64,000 bases of DNA from Magicicada septendecula (lineage: Eukaryota; Arthropoda; Insecta; Hemiptera; Cicadidae). The position numbers and the translations under genes are program-made. Location: NCBI GenBank assembly GCA_034769895.1, contig JAWRYS010001452.1, positions 390,132 to 454,131 on the forward strand. The letters run 5' to 3'. The notes beneath the pieces are model-generated. The model saw only the letters and a list, made by a program, of their open reading frames with translations, made no database searches and was not told where the DNA came from. The number at the start of each line of letters is the position of its first letter. Position 1 is the first letter of the stretch. Below are positions 30,229 to 41,455 of the stretch, one piece after another.

Positions 30229-33005
30229 TATAACGTTGCAGAAATCTGATGATATAAAGTATCCATAAATATTATAGAAATGCAAAAAAGTAAGATAATT
30301 TAATAATTAAATAATGAAGAGAATAAAAATATAAAATGTAATTAAGAAAGAAGAAGGAAGAATGATAAACGAAAAGTGATTATTAAATAAAGTATAGACG
30401 AGACTGACAGAAAATGACTTTGACCCAACCCGAGATTGGCCAGATAAAGACCGAAAAAGATGAGGATAGATTCACAGAGATTAACAAGACAAATCAATGA
30501 TAAGAGACATAAATAAGTAACGGAAATATGTAGTCAATAATGACTAAAACGGTAGTAAATAAAGTACATTAACCACAAAAAATAAATGAGACAATTATTG
30601 TTAAATAAAGTATATTGGTAAATACCTTATAATAATAAGAAAATAAGGCACATTATGTTAAAGAATAGTTGTAAATGTACATCTAAAATAACCTTGAAAC
30701 CAAGAGTGAGAGATAGGTAGGGAGTGACAAAGATAAACAGTGAAGTGATAAGTGTATTGAAATAAACAACATGTAATATTAAGAAAAAAGAATTAAACAA
30801 GTGTGACAAACCCAAAACATAATCACATGATAAATGAGCAGTTAAGTTAAGTATATTAGACTGAAAGACACAGAATAATTGTGAATGTAAAAAATAGAAA
30901 AAATATTATGTCAGTATAAGAATCACCAGGATGATTATTGTTATAGAAGAGATGGTGTAGGTATAACACTCACCAAATTTGTTCATTTTTTAATTTTTTA
31001 AGAAAGAAGTTATTGGCTTAATGTTTAAGGCAATAAATACCAGAAGAAATAAATTCACAGTAATATGTTAGTATGTTTTAAATAAGTAAGGAATTTATAA
31101 AGAAAATAATAGCAATACCTTTATAAGAAATAACAGGCAAAAATTAATAATTATGTGTAATCAAAAGAAACATGGCTGAACTATGTACAGACCATTAATT
31201 TAATTATATGTTATGTTTTATTAATAGATGTAAGTGTTAAAGATGTGGGTGAGAAATGGGAGTAGGGATAAAAAGAATAATGACATAAATTTAACTAAAC
31301 AGCAAAATAATAACAATAATATAAATTGAAAGTAAAGTGTCAAATAAGAAATTATAAGATGTAAAGACTTATGCCCATACAGGACATAGCTGTCTAAGTT
31401 AAGAAACCCAGTTGTAAACAATTTAAAACTATATTTAAATAACAAAACCAGGTAAATTATGTAATTACCAACAACTAACAAAAATAACATGGCAGAATTA
31501 TATTAAAACATAGAAATAAGTAAATTATGTATTAACATAGTATTATAAATTTTGAACTAAAACATTAATACATGGCTTAGACCAATCTTGTAAGAAATCA
31601 AACTAATGTTTGAAAGAAAATAGGAACATCTATGTAACGATTATAACCAGTGAAATTATCCCCAAGTAAATATAGTCATTATAAAATATTTATTCAAATT
31701 AAACAAAAAACGAGAATTTGTAACAATAGTTTCAAAAGTACTTAGCCAATCAGAGTTAAGCCAGTTGTCATGACTACAGTACGTTATTATGAAATTGACG
31801 GTTACGAAAAAGAGTTCCATTATTAACGGCCCAGAGAAACAGACGCTATATTCATGCTGACGATTTGAAGGAAAAATAACGAAGAAAATCGAACTGTTAT
31901 GAAAACCAAATGAGTAACTGATGTCTACCATAGTCCAGTAACACATGAAGGGACAATAATCAAATATTAAACAGCAATTAAATAAAAACTGGATGAATTA
32001 AGAAGCAGACGGTACCCATATCGTTGGAAATAAACTAAAGAAACAATTCATTGGCGAAGACAATTGACGAACTATAGCCGAACAACGTGTGGTTGTTAAG
32101 TATAAAATAAATTACAACTAATTACGAACCAAATTGATTCACCAATTTGCTAATAAATAATTCTCACTCCAAAATTTAAACACTAATTTCTTTCAAGGAT
32201 TTATGTTTCGAATTAAATAACACTGTATGTAACATAAATATAACCTATGTCAAACTGATAAAACCGACGCACACACCTTTAACACAAAACAGTCGAGTTT
32301 CCATGTAAATCTTGTTAGTATATAAGTACCACGATTATAAAGTGGTGAACTTTATTTAAACATCTTGTTATAAACCTTTTTCGTATTCAAAAGAATTCAC
32401 ATGGCAGAATAAATTGTATAAATAAAAGACGATAAACATTATAGCTTCCTACGTCTGAAGCGCTGCCACCTTAGCGATCCGCTGAGTGAACTAATTTACA
32501 GCCGAGGCATAAACTTTGTTATAATTACATTTATTGTACGATTATTATTTAAAAATTATTTAATTATTGAAAAAATTAAATCAGTATGAACCTTTATTAA
32601 CTGTCGTGTATTTATTTGAATATTGTAATGTATGTTATGTGCTTTAGCGGAGAGTAGATTTCGTTACGCAAATTTTATGTTGGCAACACATCACAACAAC
32701 GAGCGAAAGTCGAATTCCCACCAGTTAGCGAGGCAATTCAAATTATTATTTACAGTTTCCAGGAGACAATCTAACTGCGAAAATTTTAATTGTTTTATAA
32801 AAAACAATTTGGCGCCTTTCGGGAGTTACAAAATACAACACAAAACAGGTAAAGACTTCGATACTGGTTATTTGTACGTTCACAACGGACGCAATCTGCA
32901 TGAGTCCCGGCCCAGAGCGACGACGGTATGGTAAGGCACGAGAGTACACATTACACAATTTACACTCTACAAATTTGTAGATTACGTCGGAAGAGTACTA
33001 TTATA
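30229..33005 (+). repeat. LTR1 of B (2777 bp)
   Basis: It begins TATAACGTTGCAG and ends CTATTATA, giving TATAA/TTATA ends in place of TG...CA. It carries about 39 bp near 30385-30425 that LTR2 to LTR4 lack, and differs from them at other sites. A 100-codon frame (32632-32934, plus strand) sits about 70 bp before the LTR end in all three complete LTRs. No known domain. Confidence 0.9.
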
Positions 33006-33010
33006 GAATT

Positions 33011-33030
33011 AGCGACCAACTGGTGAGGCT
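33011..33030 (+). promoter_or_regulatory. Probable primer binding site of B, unit 1
   Basis: AGCGACCAACTGG follows the LTR end by a few bases and aligns with the TGGCGCGCCAACT of element A; both are followed by a GGGCTAGAA- or GAGGCTAGAA-type block. The tRNA is not identified. Confidence 0.5.
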
Positions 33031-33081
33031 AGAAGAAAAGGACGTACGACATTCTAGCGGCGGATACGAAAGGACAACAAG

Positions 33082-33705
33082 ATGCACAAGAGGGAAACAT
33101 CAAGAGAAACCCCGCAGGAAATAAGAAAACGGCGGGAAAGGATCAAACGAAATACAGAATTATTCAATAAACAACCAGGACACAAAAGGATGGAAGTAAT
33201 AAAGGAAGAAATAGAAAATGATAGTAAAACCGAGATAGAAGAAGGACCAAATAATGAAAATAAGAAACAAACGAAAATGCCCGAACAAGAGAGACAATTG
33301 AGCTACGCAGAATGGATGACAGGGTTATTTAAAAAATTCAGCAAGGAGATGGAGTGCATCAAGAAAAATACCACGGATCATGAAAGAGCACAGATGAGTC
33401 GTGCGAATGCAGTGGGAACGCCAAACGACAAAATGTCATTGAGAGATATTTATGTTGAAATGTGGAAGCTGGACACCAAGGATAATAAAGAAGAGACTAT
33501 CGGGACAGCCCACGAAAAAGGAGAAAACAATGTGGAAAGAATGACTGAAGAAGATTGGGAAAGATGGGACAATAATGAAACACAAATGAAAAACGAAAGA
33601 ACGGGAGTATACGCACAGGTGACAGAGGAATTTACACAGGAGGATTATGAACAATGGAGACAATTAATAAGACAACCAGAAAAACCCTGGAAAATGCAGA
33701 ATTAA
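33082..33705 (+). CDS. ORF1 of element B, Gag-like, unit 1 (207 aa)
   Basis: The ATG at 33082 lies 18 bp after ATTCTAGCGGCGG (33051-33063), the block that also precedes gag in element A, which supports this start. The protein is highly charged, Lys/Glu/Arg-rich, with predicted helix and no known enzyme motif. The end is rich in Trp and acidic residues (EEDWERWDNNETQ). After its stop the reading continues open in a neighbouring frame (about 33660-33815: REWIRVMFELSREDIGNWRK), so a frameshift probably split a longer protein. I infer a Gag N-terminal part; the position and charge fit, sequence similarity to A here is weak. Confidence 0.7.
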   Translation: MHKRETSRETPQEIRKRRERIKRNTELFNKQPGHKRMEVIKEEIENDSKTEIEEGPNNENKKQTKMPEQERQLSYAEWMTGLFKKFSKEMECIKKNTTDHERAQMSRANAVGTPNDKMSLRDIYVEMWKLDTKDNKEETIGTAHEKGENNVERMTEEDWERWDNNETQMKNERTGVYAQVTEEFTQEDYEQWRQLIRQPEKPWKMQN

Positions 33706-33860
33706 GGGAATGGATAAGGGTTATGTTTGAACTATCTAGAGAAGATATTGGTAATTGGAGGAAGGTACATAATCAAATAGAAGAGTTGAAGGAAATACCA
33801 AATAAAAAAAAATGAAACACCAAAAACTCACATAAAAGAAGAAATAGTCAAAGACGTCGA

Positions 33861-34607
33861 ATGAACCAACAGAAGGAAATGCCAGAATTCACACTAGAAG
33901 AGATGCAGAAATTAAAGGATTTATTGAATGAACATTATAGAGAAATAAGTGAAACATTAGATAGGGGTTTCAGAAAGTTAAGTGAGACAGTAAATAGTGG
34001 TTTCAAGAAAGTAAATGAAAAACTAGACAGCACTTCCGAAAGTATCAATGAAAAAATAGAAATTAAAGAACACCCAAGTACATTGTTATCTCAGAAAAAA
34101 CCTAACAGAGACAAAAAGAATATTAAACACATGGATTTGAAGACTAAGAAAATGCATCAAAGAAAACTAATAAATACCAGAGAAGAAGTGGAGATGATGA
34201 AGAATGGACTACTTGAGATGTTTAATCTACCAATTACCGACCAGAATGGAATAATGAATTTTAAAAATAACAGAAGGAACTTAATAGAAACTTTAGAAAG
34301 GAATCGCTACCAAACAGGCTGTAACACAGTAAGAAGGTCGATCAGAAAATTGAATACAACAGAAATAGAAACGCAAAATAGACCAATATCAGTGAGAAGA
34401 TCAATGATGGAGGTACGAGTAACTTCAGTGAGTAATAACCAAAATGCTAGAGTAATTGAGGTAGAAATTGATAATAAAGAAAACATGGTATTAGAAGAAT
34501 GGCTGTACCAGATAGAAGAGATCTATATCACACGGACAGAAATAGTTATGCACACCAGAGCAGTCCGAACAACGGGGGTAACTCATGTAATCATGGACCA
34601 TGGGTAA
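33861..34607 (+). CDS. ORF2 of element B, Gag-like coiled coil, unit 1 (248 aa)
   Basis: Residues about 10-70 form a coiled coil with repeated LSETV/GFKKV/EKLDS heptads. The segment FKKVNEKLDSTSESINEK resembles FKKQDKKLDKNKEEINEK in the Gag of element A, the best evidence that this is Gag. The rest is basic. From about 34497 a different frame encodes an Asn/His/Pro-rich tail similar in composition to the RNA-binding tail of A Gag, so the annotated C-terminus is probably a frameshift product. Unit 1 differs from units 2 and 3 at about five residues (for example 10, 23, 72, 73). Confidence 0.7.
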   Translation: MNQQKEMPEFTLEEMQKLKDLLNEHYREISETLDRGFRKLSETVNSGFKKVNEKLDSTSESINEKIEIKEHPSTLLSQKKPNRDKKNIKHMDLKTKKMHQRKLINTREEVEMMKNGLLEMFNLPITDQNGIMNFKNNRRNLIETLERNRYQTGCNTVRRSIRKLNTTEIETQNRPISVRRSMMEVRVTSVSNNQNARVIEVEIDNKENMVLEEWLYQIEEIYITRTEIVMHTRAVRTTGVTHVIMDHG

Positions 34608-34773
34608 ACCAAGTGCAGATAAACACTGAAATATGGGACTGATTTCCTGATTACTAAACCAAAGTAAATTAAATAATAAAGAGATAACAAAGCAAACGAA
34701 TAAGTTTACAAATAAAGATGAATTAAGAAATATTATCAAATGAAGTATATAAATTCCCAAAATTCAAAAAATA

Positions 34774-35160
34774 TGTAAGATCAACTTACACCATTATTTA
34801 GAGCATATATGAGAAAAAGATAAAATAAACTAATCAATGATGATAATAAAGAAAAAATGTGTAAGATAAATGATCAAAATTCAAAAATTATGTAAGATCA
34901 GCTTACACTACTATTTAGAGAAAAATATGAGATAAAATAAACTAATCAATGATAAATAATAACAAAGAAATTATGTGAGATCAACTTGCAATACCATGTA
35001 TAAAATATTTGAGATAAATGATAAAATAAGGAAATATAGATAAGATCAACTTAAAATAACGTTTGGACAACATATGAGGAAAAATGAAAAAAAAAATAAA
35101 ATAAAGGTATGAGCTACAAAAATTCCTAAAAAAAAAACGAAATGATCAACTTCCACTACA
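34774..35160 (+). promoter_or_regulatory. Series of five small hairpins in the 3' UTR of B, unit 1
   Basis: TGTAAGATCAACTTACA (34774-34790) and TGTAAGATCAGCTTACA (34891-34907) are perfect inverted repeats around a 5-base loop. Decayed versions follow at 34974-34990, near 35037 and near 35144. Each is embedded in a repeated unit of roughly 65-115 bp with ATGAGATAAAATAAACTAATCAATGA-type sequence. Element A has two related hairpins at 10235 and 10336. I infer an RNA signal, perhaps for packaging or dimerisation. Confidence 0.6.
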
Positions 35161-35861
35161 ATTTAGAAAAAATATGTGAGATAAAATAAACAAACCAATG
35201 ATCAAGAATGAAATAAATAAATAAAATAAATATTTAAGAGTTATAATATAAAATGAGATGAATCAGAGAGTAATTGAAAGTGAATAAAAAGGTTAATTGT
35301 ATCAATAAAAAATCAACGCTTCAAGCATTATCAAAGGGTATTGACAGAGAGAATTGAGAATTAAATATGACTCGAACTGAGCAATAATGAAATAAAAAAG
35401 TAAAAGATTCTCAACAAATATTATTATTATTAGTATTATTAGTCACAAGATGACTGTATTGAAGATTCATTAATTAAGATTGACTGTTGAATAAGTCCAG
35501 CAATCATTTAACTGAGCAGGGATGATGTTCCCCTGACCTCAGAAAAGGGGTAGTTTTGAACGACGGAGTTAGGTAAGCCAATAGAGCCCATCCGAATCGA
35601 TTTCAGCTAAGAAATAGGGATAGTTAGGGAAAATAAGATTTATAGGGAATAATTTGTAATAAAAAATCAATAAGCTAGATCGTAATATGAGAAAATAATG
35701 AGGAAAAGACTCAGAATTAAAAGAAGTAAAGATACAGAATTGAACATGAAAATGAACAAGAAGCATAGAATTTAAGAAGAAAAAGATACAATACAATTGA
35801 TAATTTCATCAAACTTAGAATCACGTTTCATAAAATGATCAATTTTGGTGGAAGGGCATTA
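35161..35861 (+). other. 3' UTR of B unit 1 to the polypurine region
   Basis: AT-rich, non-coding. It contains a stretch related to 13590-13690 of A, and ends in ATTTTGGTGGAAGGGCATTA, the presumed plus-strand primer region directly before LTR2. Confidence 0.6.
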
Positions 35862-38599
35862 TATAACGTTGCAGAAATCTGATGATATAAAGTATCCATA
35901 AATATTATAGAAATGCAAAAAAGTAAGATAATTTAATAATTAAATAATGAAGAGAATAAAAATATAAAATGTAATTAAGAAAGAAGAAGGAAGAATGGTA
36001 AACCAAAAGTGATTATTAAATACCAGAGATTGGCCAGATAAAGACCGAAAAAGATGAGGATAGATTCACAGAGATTAAGAAGATAAATCAATGATAAGAG
36101 ACATAAATAAGTAACGAAAATATGTAATTAATAATGAATAAAACGGTAGTAAATAAAGTACACTAACCACAAAAAATAAATGAGACAATTATTGTTAAAT
36201 AAAGTATATTGGTAAATACCTTATAATAATAAGAAAATAAGGCACATTATGTTAAAGAATAGTTGTAAATGTACATCTAAAATAACCTTGAAACCAAGAG
36301 TGAGAGATAGGTAGGGAGTGACAAAGATAAACAGTGAAGTGATAAGTGTATTGAAATAAACAACATGTAATATTAAGAAAAAATAATTAAACAAGTGTGA
36401 CAAACCCAAAACATAATCACATGATAAATGAGCAATTAAGTTAAGTATATTAGACTGAAAGACACAGAATAATTGTGAATGTAAAAAATAGAAAAAATAT
36501 TCTGTCAGTATAAGAATCACCAGGATGATTATTGTTATAGAAGAGATGGTGTAGGTATAACACTCACCAAATTAGTTCATATATTAATTTTTTAATAAAG
36601 AAGTTATTGGCTTAATGTTTAAGGCAATAAATACCAGAAGAAATAATTTCACAGTAATATGTTAGTATGTTTTAAATAAGTAAGGAATTTATAAAGAAAA
36701 TAATAGCAATACCTTTATAAGAAATAACAGGCAAAAATTAATAATTATGTGTAATCAAAAGAAACATGGCTGAACTATGTACAGACCATTAATTTAATTA
36801 TATGTTAGGTTTTATTAATAGATGTAAGTGTTAAAGATGTGGGTGAGAAATGGGAATAGGGATAAAAAGAATAATGACATAAATTTAACTAAACAGCAAA
36901 ATAATAACAATAATATAAATTGAAAGTAAAGTGTCAAATAAGAAATTATAAGATGTAAAGACTTATGCCCATACAGGACATAGCTGTCTAAGTTAAGAAA
37001 CCCAGTTGTAAACAATTTAAAACTATATTTAAATAACAAAACCAGGTAAATTATGTAATTACCAACAACTAACAAAAATAACATGGCAGAATTATATTAA
37101 AACATAGAAATAAGTAAATTATGTATTAACATAGTATTATAAATTTTGAACTAAAACATTAATACATGGCTTAGACCAATCTTGTAAGAAATCAAACTAA
37201 TGTTTGAAAGAAAATAGGAACATCTATGTAACGATTATAACCAGTGAAATTATCCCCAAGTAAATATAGTCATTATAAAATATTTATTCAAATTAAACAA
37301 AAAACGAGAATTTGTAACAATAGTTTCAAAAGTACTTAGCCAATCAGAGTTAAGCCAGTTGTCATGACTACAGTACGTTATTATGAAATTGACGGTTACG
37401 AAAAAGAGTTCCATTATTAACGGCCCAGAGAAACAGACGCTATATTCATGCTGACGATTTGAAGGAAAAATAACGAAGAAAATCGAACTGTTATGAAAAC
37501 CAAATGAGTAACTGATGTCTACCATAGTCCAGTAACACATGAAGGGACAATAATCAAATATTAAACAGCAATTAAATAAAAACTGGATGAATTAAGAAGC
37601 AGACGGTACCCATATCGTTGGAAATAAACTAAAGAAACAATTCATTGGCGAAGACACTTGACGAACTATAGCCGAACAACGTGTGGTTGTTAAGTATAAA
37701 ATAAATTACAACTAATTACGAACCAAATTGATTCACCAATTTGCTAATAAATAATTCTCACTCCAAAATGTAAACACTAATTTCTTTCAAGGATTTATGT
37801 TTCGAATTAAATAACACTGTATGTAACATAAATATAACCTATGTCAAACTGATAAAACCGACGCACACACCTTTAACACAAAACAGTCGAGTTTCCATGT
37901 AAATCTTGTTAGTATATAAGTACCACGATTATAAAGTGGTGAACTTTATTTAAACATCTTGTTATAAACCTTTTTCGTATTCAAAAGAATTCACATGGCA
38001 GAATAAATTGTATAAATAAAAGACGATAAACATTATAGCTTCCTACGTCTGAAGCGCTGCCACCTTAGCGATCCGCTGAGTGAACTAATTTACAGCCGAG
38101 GCATAAACTTTGTTATAATTACATTTATTGTACGATTATTATTTAAAAATTATTTAATTATTGAAAAAATTAAATCAGTATGAACCTTTATTAACTGTCG
38201 TGTATTTATTTGAATATTGTAATGTATGTTATGTGCTTTAGCGGAGAGTAGATTTCGTTACGCAAATTTTGTGTTGGCAACACATCACAACAACGAGCGA
38301 AAGTCGAATTCCCACCAGTTAGCGAGGCAATTCAAATTATTATTTACAGTTTCCAGGAGACAATCTAACTGCGAAAATTTTAATTGTTTTATAAAAAACA
38401 ATTTGGCGCCTTTCGGGAGTTACAAAATACAACACAAAACAGGTAAAGACTTCGATACTGGTTATTTGTACGTTCACAACGGACGCAATCTGCATGAGTC
38501 CCGGCCCAGAGCGACGACGGTATGGTAAGGCACGAGAGTACACATTACACAATTTACACTCTACAAATTTGTAGATTACGTCGGAAGAGTACTATTATA
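35862..38599 (+). repeat. LTR2 of B (2738 bp)
   Basis: It is shared as the 3' LTR of unit 1 and the 5' LTR of unit 2. It lacks the 39-bp block of LTR1. Near-identical to LTR3. Confidence 0.93.
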
Positions 38600-38675
38600 G
38601 AATTAGCGACCAACTGGTGAGGCTAGAAGAAAAGGACGTACGACATTCTAGTGGCGGATACGAAAGGACAACAAG

Positions 38676-39299
38676 ATGCACAAGAGGGAAACATCAAGAG
38701 AAACCCCGCAGGAAATAAGAAAACGGCGGGAAAGGATCAAACGAAATACAGAATTATTCAATAAACAACCAGGACACAAAAGGATGGAAGTAATAAAGGA
38801 AGAAATAGAAAATGATAGTAAAACCGAGATAGAAGAAGGACCAAATAATGAAAATAAGAAACAAACGAAAATGCCCGAACAAGAGAGACAATTGAGCTAC
38901 GCAGAATGGATGACAGGGTTATTTAAAAAATTCAGCAAGGAGATGGAGTGCATCAAGAAAAATACCACGGATCATGAACGAGCACAGATGAGTCGTGCGA
39001 ATGCAGTGGGAACGCCAAACGACAAAATGTCATTGAGAGATATTTATGTTGAAATGTGGAAGCTGGACACCAAGGATAATAAAGAAGAGACTATCGGGAC
39101 AGCCCACGAAAAAGGAGAAAACAATGTGGAAAGAATGACTGAAGAAGATTGGGAAAGATGGGACAATAATGAAACACAAATGAAAAACGAAAGAACGGGA
39201 GTATACGCACAGGTGACAGAGGAATTTACACAGGAGGATTATGAACAATGGAGACAATTAATAAGACAACCAGAAAAACCCTGGAAAATGCAGAATTAA
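38676..39299 (+). CDS. ORF1 of element B, unit 2 (207 aa)
   Basis: The protein is identical to that of unit 1 over its whole length; at DNA level there is a change before the start (CTAGTGGCGG instead of CTAGCGGCGG) and one in the codon near 38978. Gag-like, charged, no enzyme motif. Confidence 0.7.
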   Translation: MHKRETSRETPQEIRKRRERIKRNTELFNKQPGHKRMEVIKEEIENDSKTEIEEGPNNENKKQTKMPEQERQLSYAEWMTGLFKKFSKEMECIKKNTTDHERAQMSRANAVGTPNDKMSLRDIYVEMWKLDTKDNKEETIGTAHEKGENNVERMTEEDWERWDNNETQMKNERTGVYAQVTEEFTQEDYEQWRQLIRQPEKPWKMQN

Positions 39300-39454
39300 G
39301 GGAATGGATAAGGGTTATGTTTGAACTATCTAGAGAAGATATTGGTAATTGGAGGAAGGTACATAATCAAATAGAAGAGTTGAAGGAAATACCAAATAAA
39401 AAAAAATGAAACACCAAAAACTCACATAAAAGAAGAAATAGTCAAAGACGTCGA

Positions 39455-40201
39455 ATGAACCAACAGAAGGAAATGCCAGAACTCACACTAGAAGAGATGC
39501 AGAAATTAAAGGATTTATTGACTGAACATTATAGAGAAATAAGTGAAACATTAGATAGGGGTTTCAGAAAGTTAAGTGAGACAGTAAATAGTGGTTTCAA
39601 GAAAGTAAATGAAAAACTAGACAGCACTTCCGAAAGTATCAATGAAAAAATAGAAATTAAAGAACACCAAAGAACATTGTTATCTCAGAAAAAACCTAAC
39701 AGAGACAAAAAGAATATTAAACACATGGATTTGAAGACTAAGAAAATGCATAAAAGAAAACTAATAAATACCAGAGAAGAAGTGGAGATGATGAAGAATG
39801 GACTACTTGAGATGTTTAATCTACCAATTACCGACCAGAATGGAATAATGAATTTTAAAAATAACAGAAGGAACTTAATAGAAACTTTAGAAAGGAATCG
39901 CTACCAAACAGGCTGTAACACAGTAAGAAGGTCGATCAGAAAATTGAATACAACAGAAATAGAAACGCAAAATAGACCAATATCAGTGAGAAGATCAATG
40001 ATGGAGGTACGAGTAACTTCAGTGAGTAATAACCAAAATGCTAGAGTAATTGAGGTAGAAATTGATAATAAAGAAAACATGGTATTAGAAGAATGGCTGT
40101 ACCAGATAGAAGAGATCTATATCACACGGACAGAAATAGTTATGCACACCAGAGCAGTCCGAACAACGGGGGTAACTCATGTAATCATGGACCATGGGTA
40201 A
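39455..40201 (+). CDS. ORF2 of element B, unit 2 (248 aa)
   Basis: Same as unit 1 ORF2 apart from about five residues, including Leu at 10 and Gln-Arg at 72-73. Identical to unit 3. The same presumed frameshift near the C-terminus is present. Confidence 0.7.
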   Translation: MNQQKEMPELTLEEMQKLKDLLTEHYREISETLDRGFRKLSETVNSGFKKVNEKLDSTSESINEKIEIKEHQRTLLSQKKPNRDKKNIKHMDLKTKKMHKRKLINTREEVEMMKNGLLEMFNLPITDQNGIMNFKNNRRNLIETLERNRYQTGCNTVRRSIRKLNTTEIETQNRPISVRRSMMEVRVTSVSNNQNARVIEVEIDNKENMVLEEWLYQIEEIYITRTEIVMHTRAVRTTGVTHVIMDHG

Positions 40202-41455
40202 ACCAAGTGCAGATAAACACTGAAATATGGGACTGATTTCCTGATTACTAAACCAAAGTAAATTAAATAATAAAGAGATAACAAAGCAAACGAATAAGTT
40301 TACAAATAAAGATGAATTAAGAAATATTATCAAATGAAGTATATAAATTCCCAAAATTCAAAAAATATGTAAGATCAACTTACACCATTATTTAGAGCAT
40401 ATATGAGAAAAAGATAAAATAAACTAATCAATGATGATAATAAAGAAAAAATGTGTAAGATAAATGATCAAAATTCAAAAATTATGTAAGATCAGCTTAC
40501 ACTACTATTTAGAGAAAAATATGAGATAAAATAAACTAATCAATGATAAATAATAACAAAGAAATTATGTGAGATCAACTTGCAATACCATGTATAAAAT
40601 ATTTGAGATAAATGATAAAATAAGGAAATATAGATAAGATCAACTTAAAATAACGTTTGGACAACATATGAGGAAAAATGAAAAAAAAAATAAAATAAAG
40701 GTATGAGCTACAAAAATTCCTAAAAAAAAAACGAAATGATCAACTTCCACTACAATTTAGAAAAAATATGTGAGATAAAATAAACAAACCAATGATCAAG
40801 AATGAAATAAATAAATAAAATAAATATTTAAGAGTTATAATATAAAATGAGATGAATCAGAGAGTAATTGAAAGTGAATAAAAAGGTTAATTGTATCAAT
40901 AAAAAATCAACGCTTCAAGCATTATCAAAGGGTATTGACAGAGAGAATTGAGAATTAAATATGACTCGAACTGAGCAATAATGAAATAAAAAAGTAAAAG
41001 ATTCTCAACAAATATTATTATTATTAGTATTATTAGTCACAAGATGACTGTATTGAAGATTCATTAATTAAGATTGACTGTTGAATAAGTCCAGCAATCA
41101 TTTAACTGAGCAGGGATGATGTTCCCCTGACCTCAGAAAAGGGGTAGTTTTGAACGACGGAGTTAGGTAAGCCAATAGAGCCCATCCGAATCGATTTCAG
41201 CTAAGAAATAGGGATAGTTAGGGAAAATAAGATTTATAGGGAATAATTTGTAATAAAAAATCAATAAGCTAGATCGTAATATGAGAAAATAATGAGGAAA
41301 AGACTCAGAATTAAAAGAAGTAAAGATACAGAATTGAACATGAAAATGAACAAGAAGCATAGAATTTAAGAAGAAAAAGATACAATACAATTGATAATTT
41401 CATCAAACTTAGAATCACGTTTCATAAAATGATCAATTTTGGTGGAAGGGCATTA
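40202..41455 (+). other. 3' UTR of B unit 2 with hairpin series
   Basis: Copy of 34608-35861; hairpins start at 40368 and the plus-strand primer region ends at 41455. Confidence 0.65.

Noticed and set aside
31221-31946. Hydrophobic minus-strand frames in the B LTR, repeated in every LTR
   Set aside because: AT-rich LTR sequence gives Phe/Leu/Ile-rich frames by chance; repetition comes from the LTR copies. No start context or family.
32632-32934. Gene call for the 100-codon frame in the B LTR
   Set aside because: Kept as an observation only; no domain, and the equivalent frame in A is broken in one copy.
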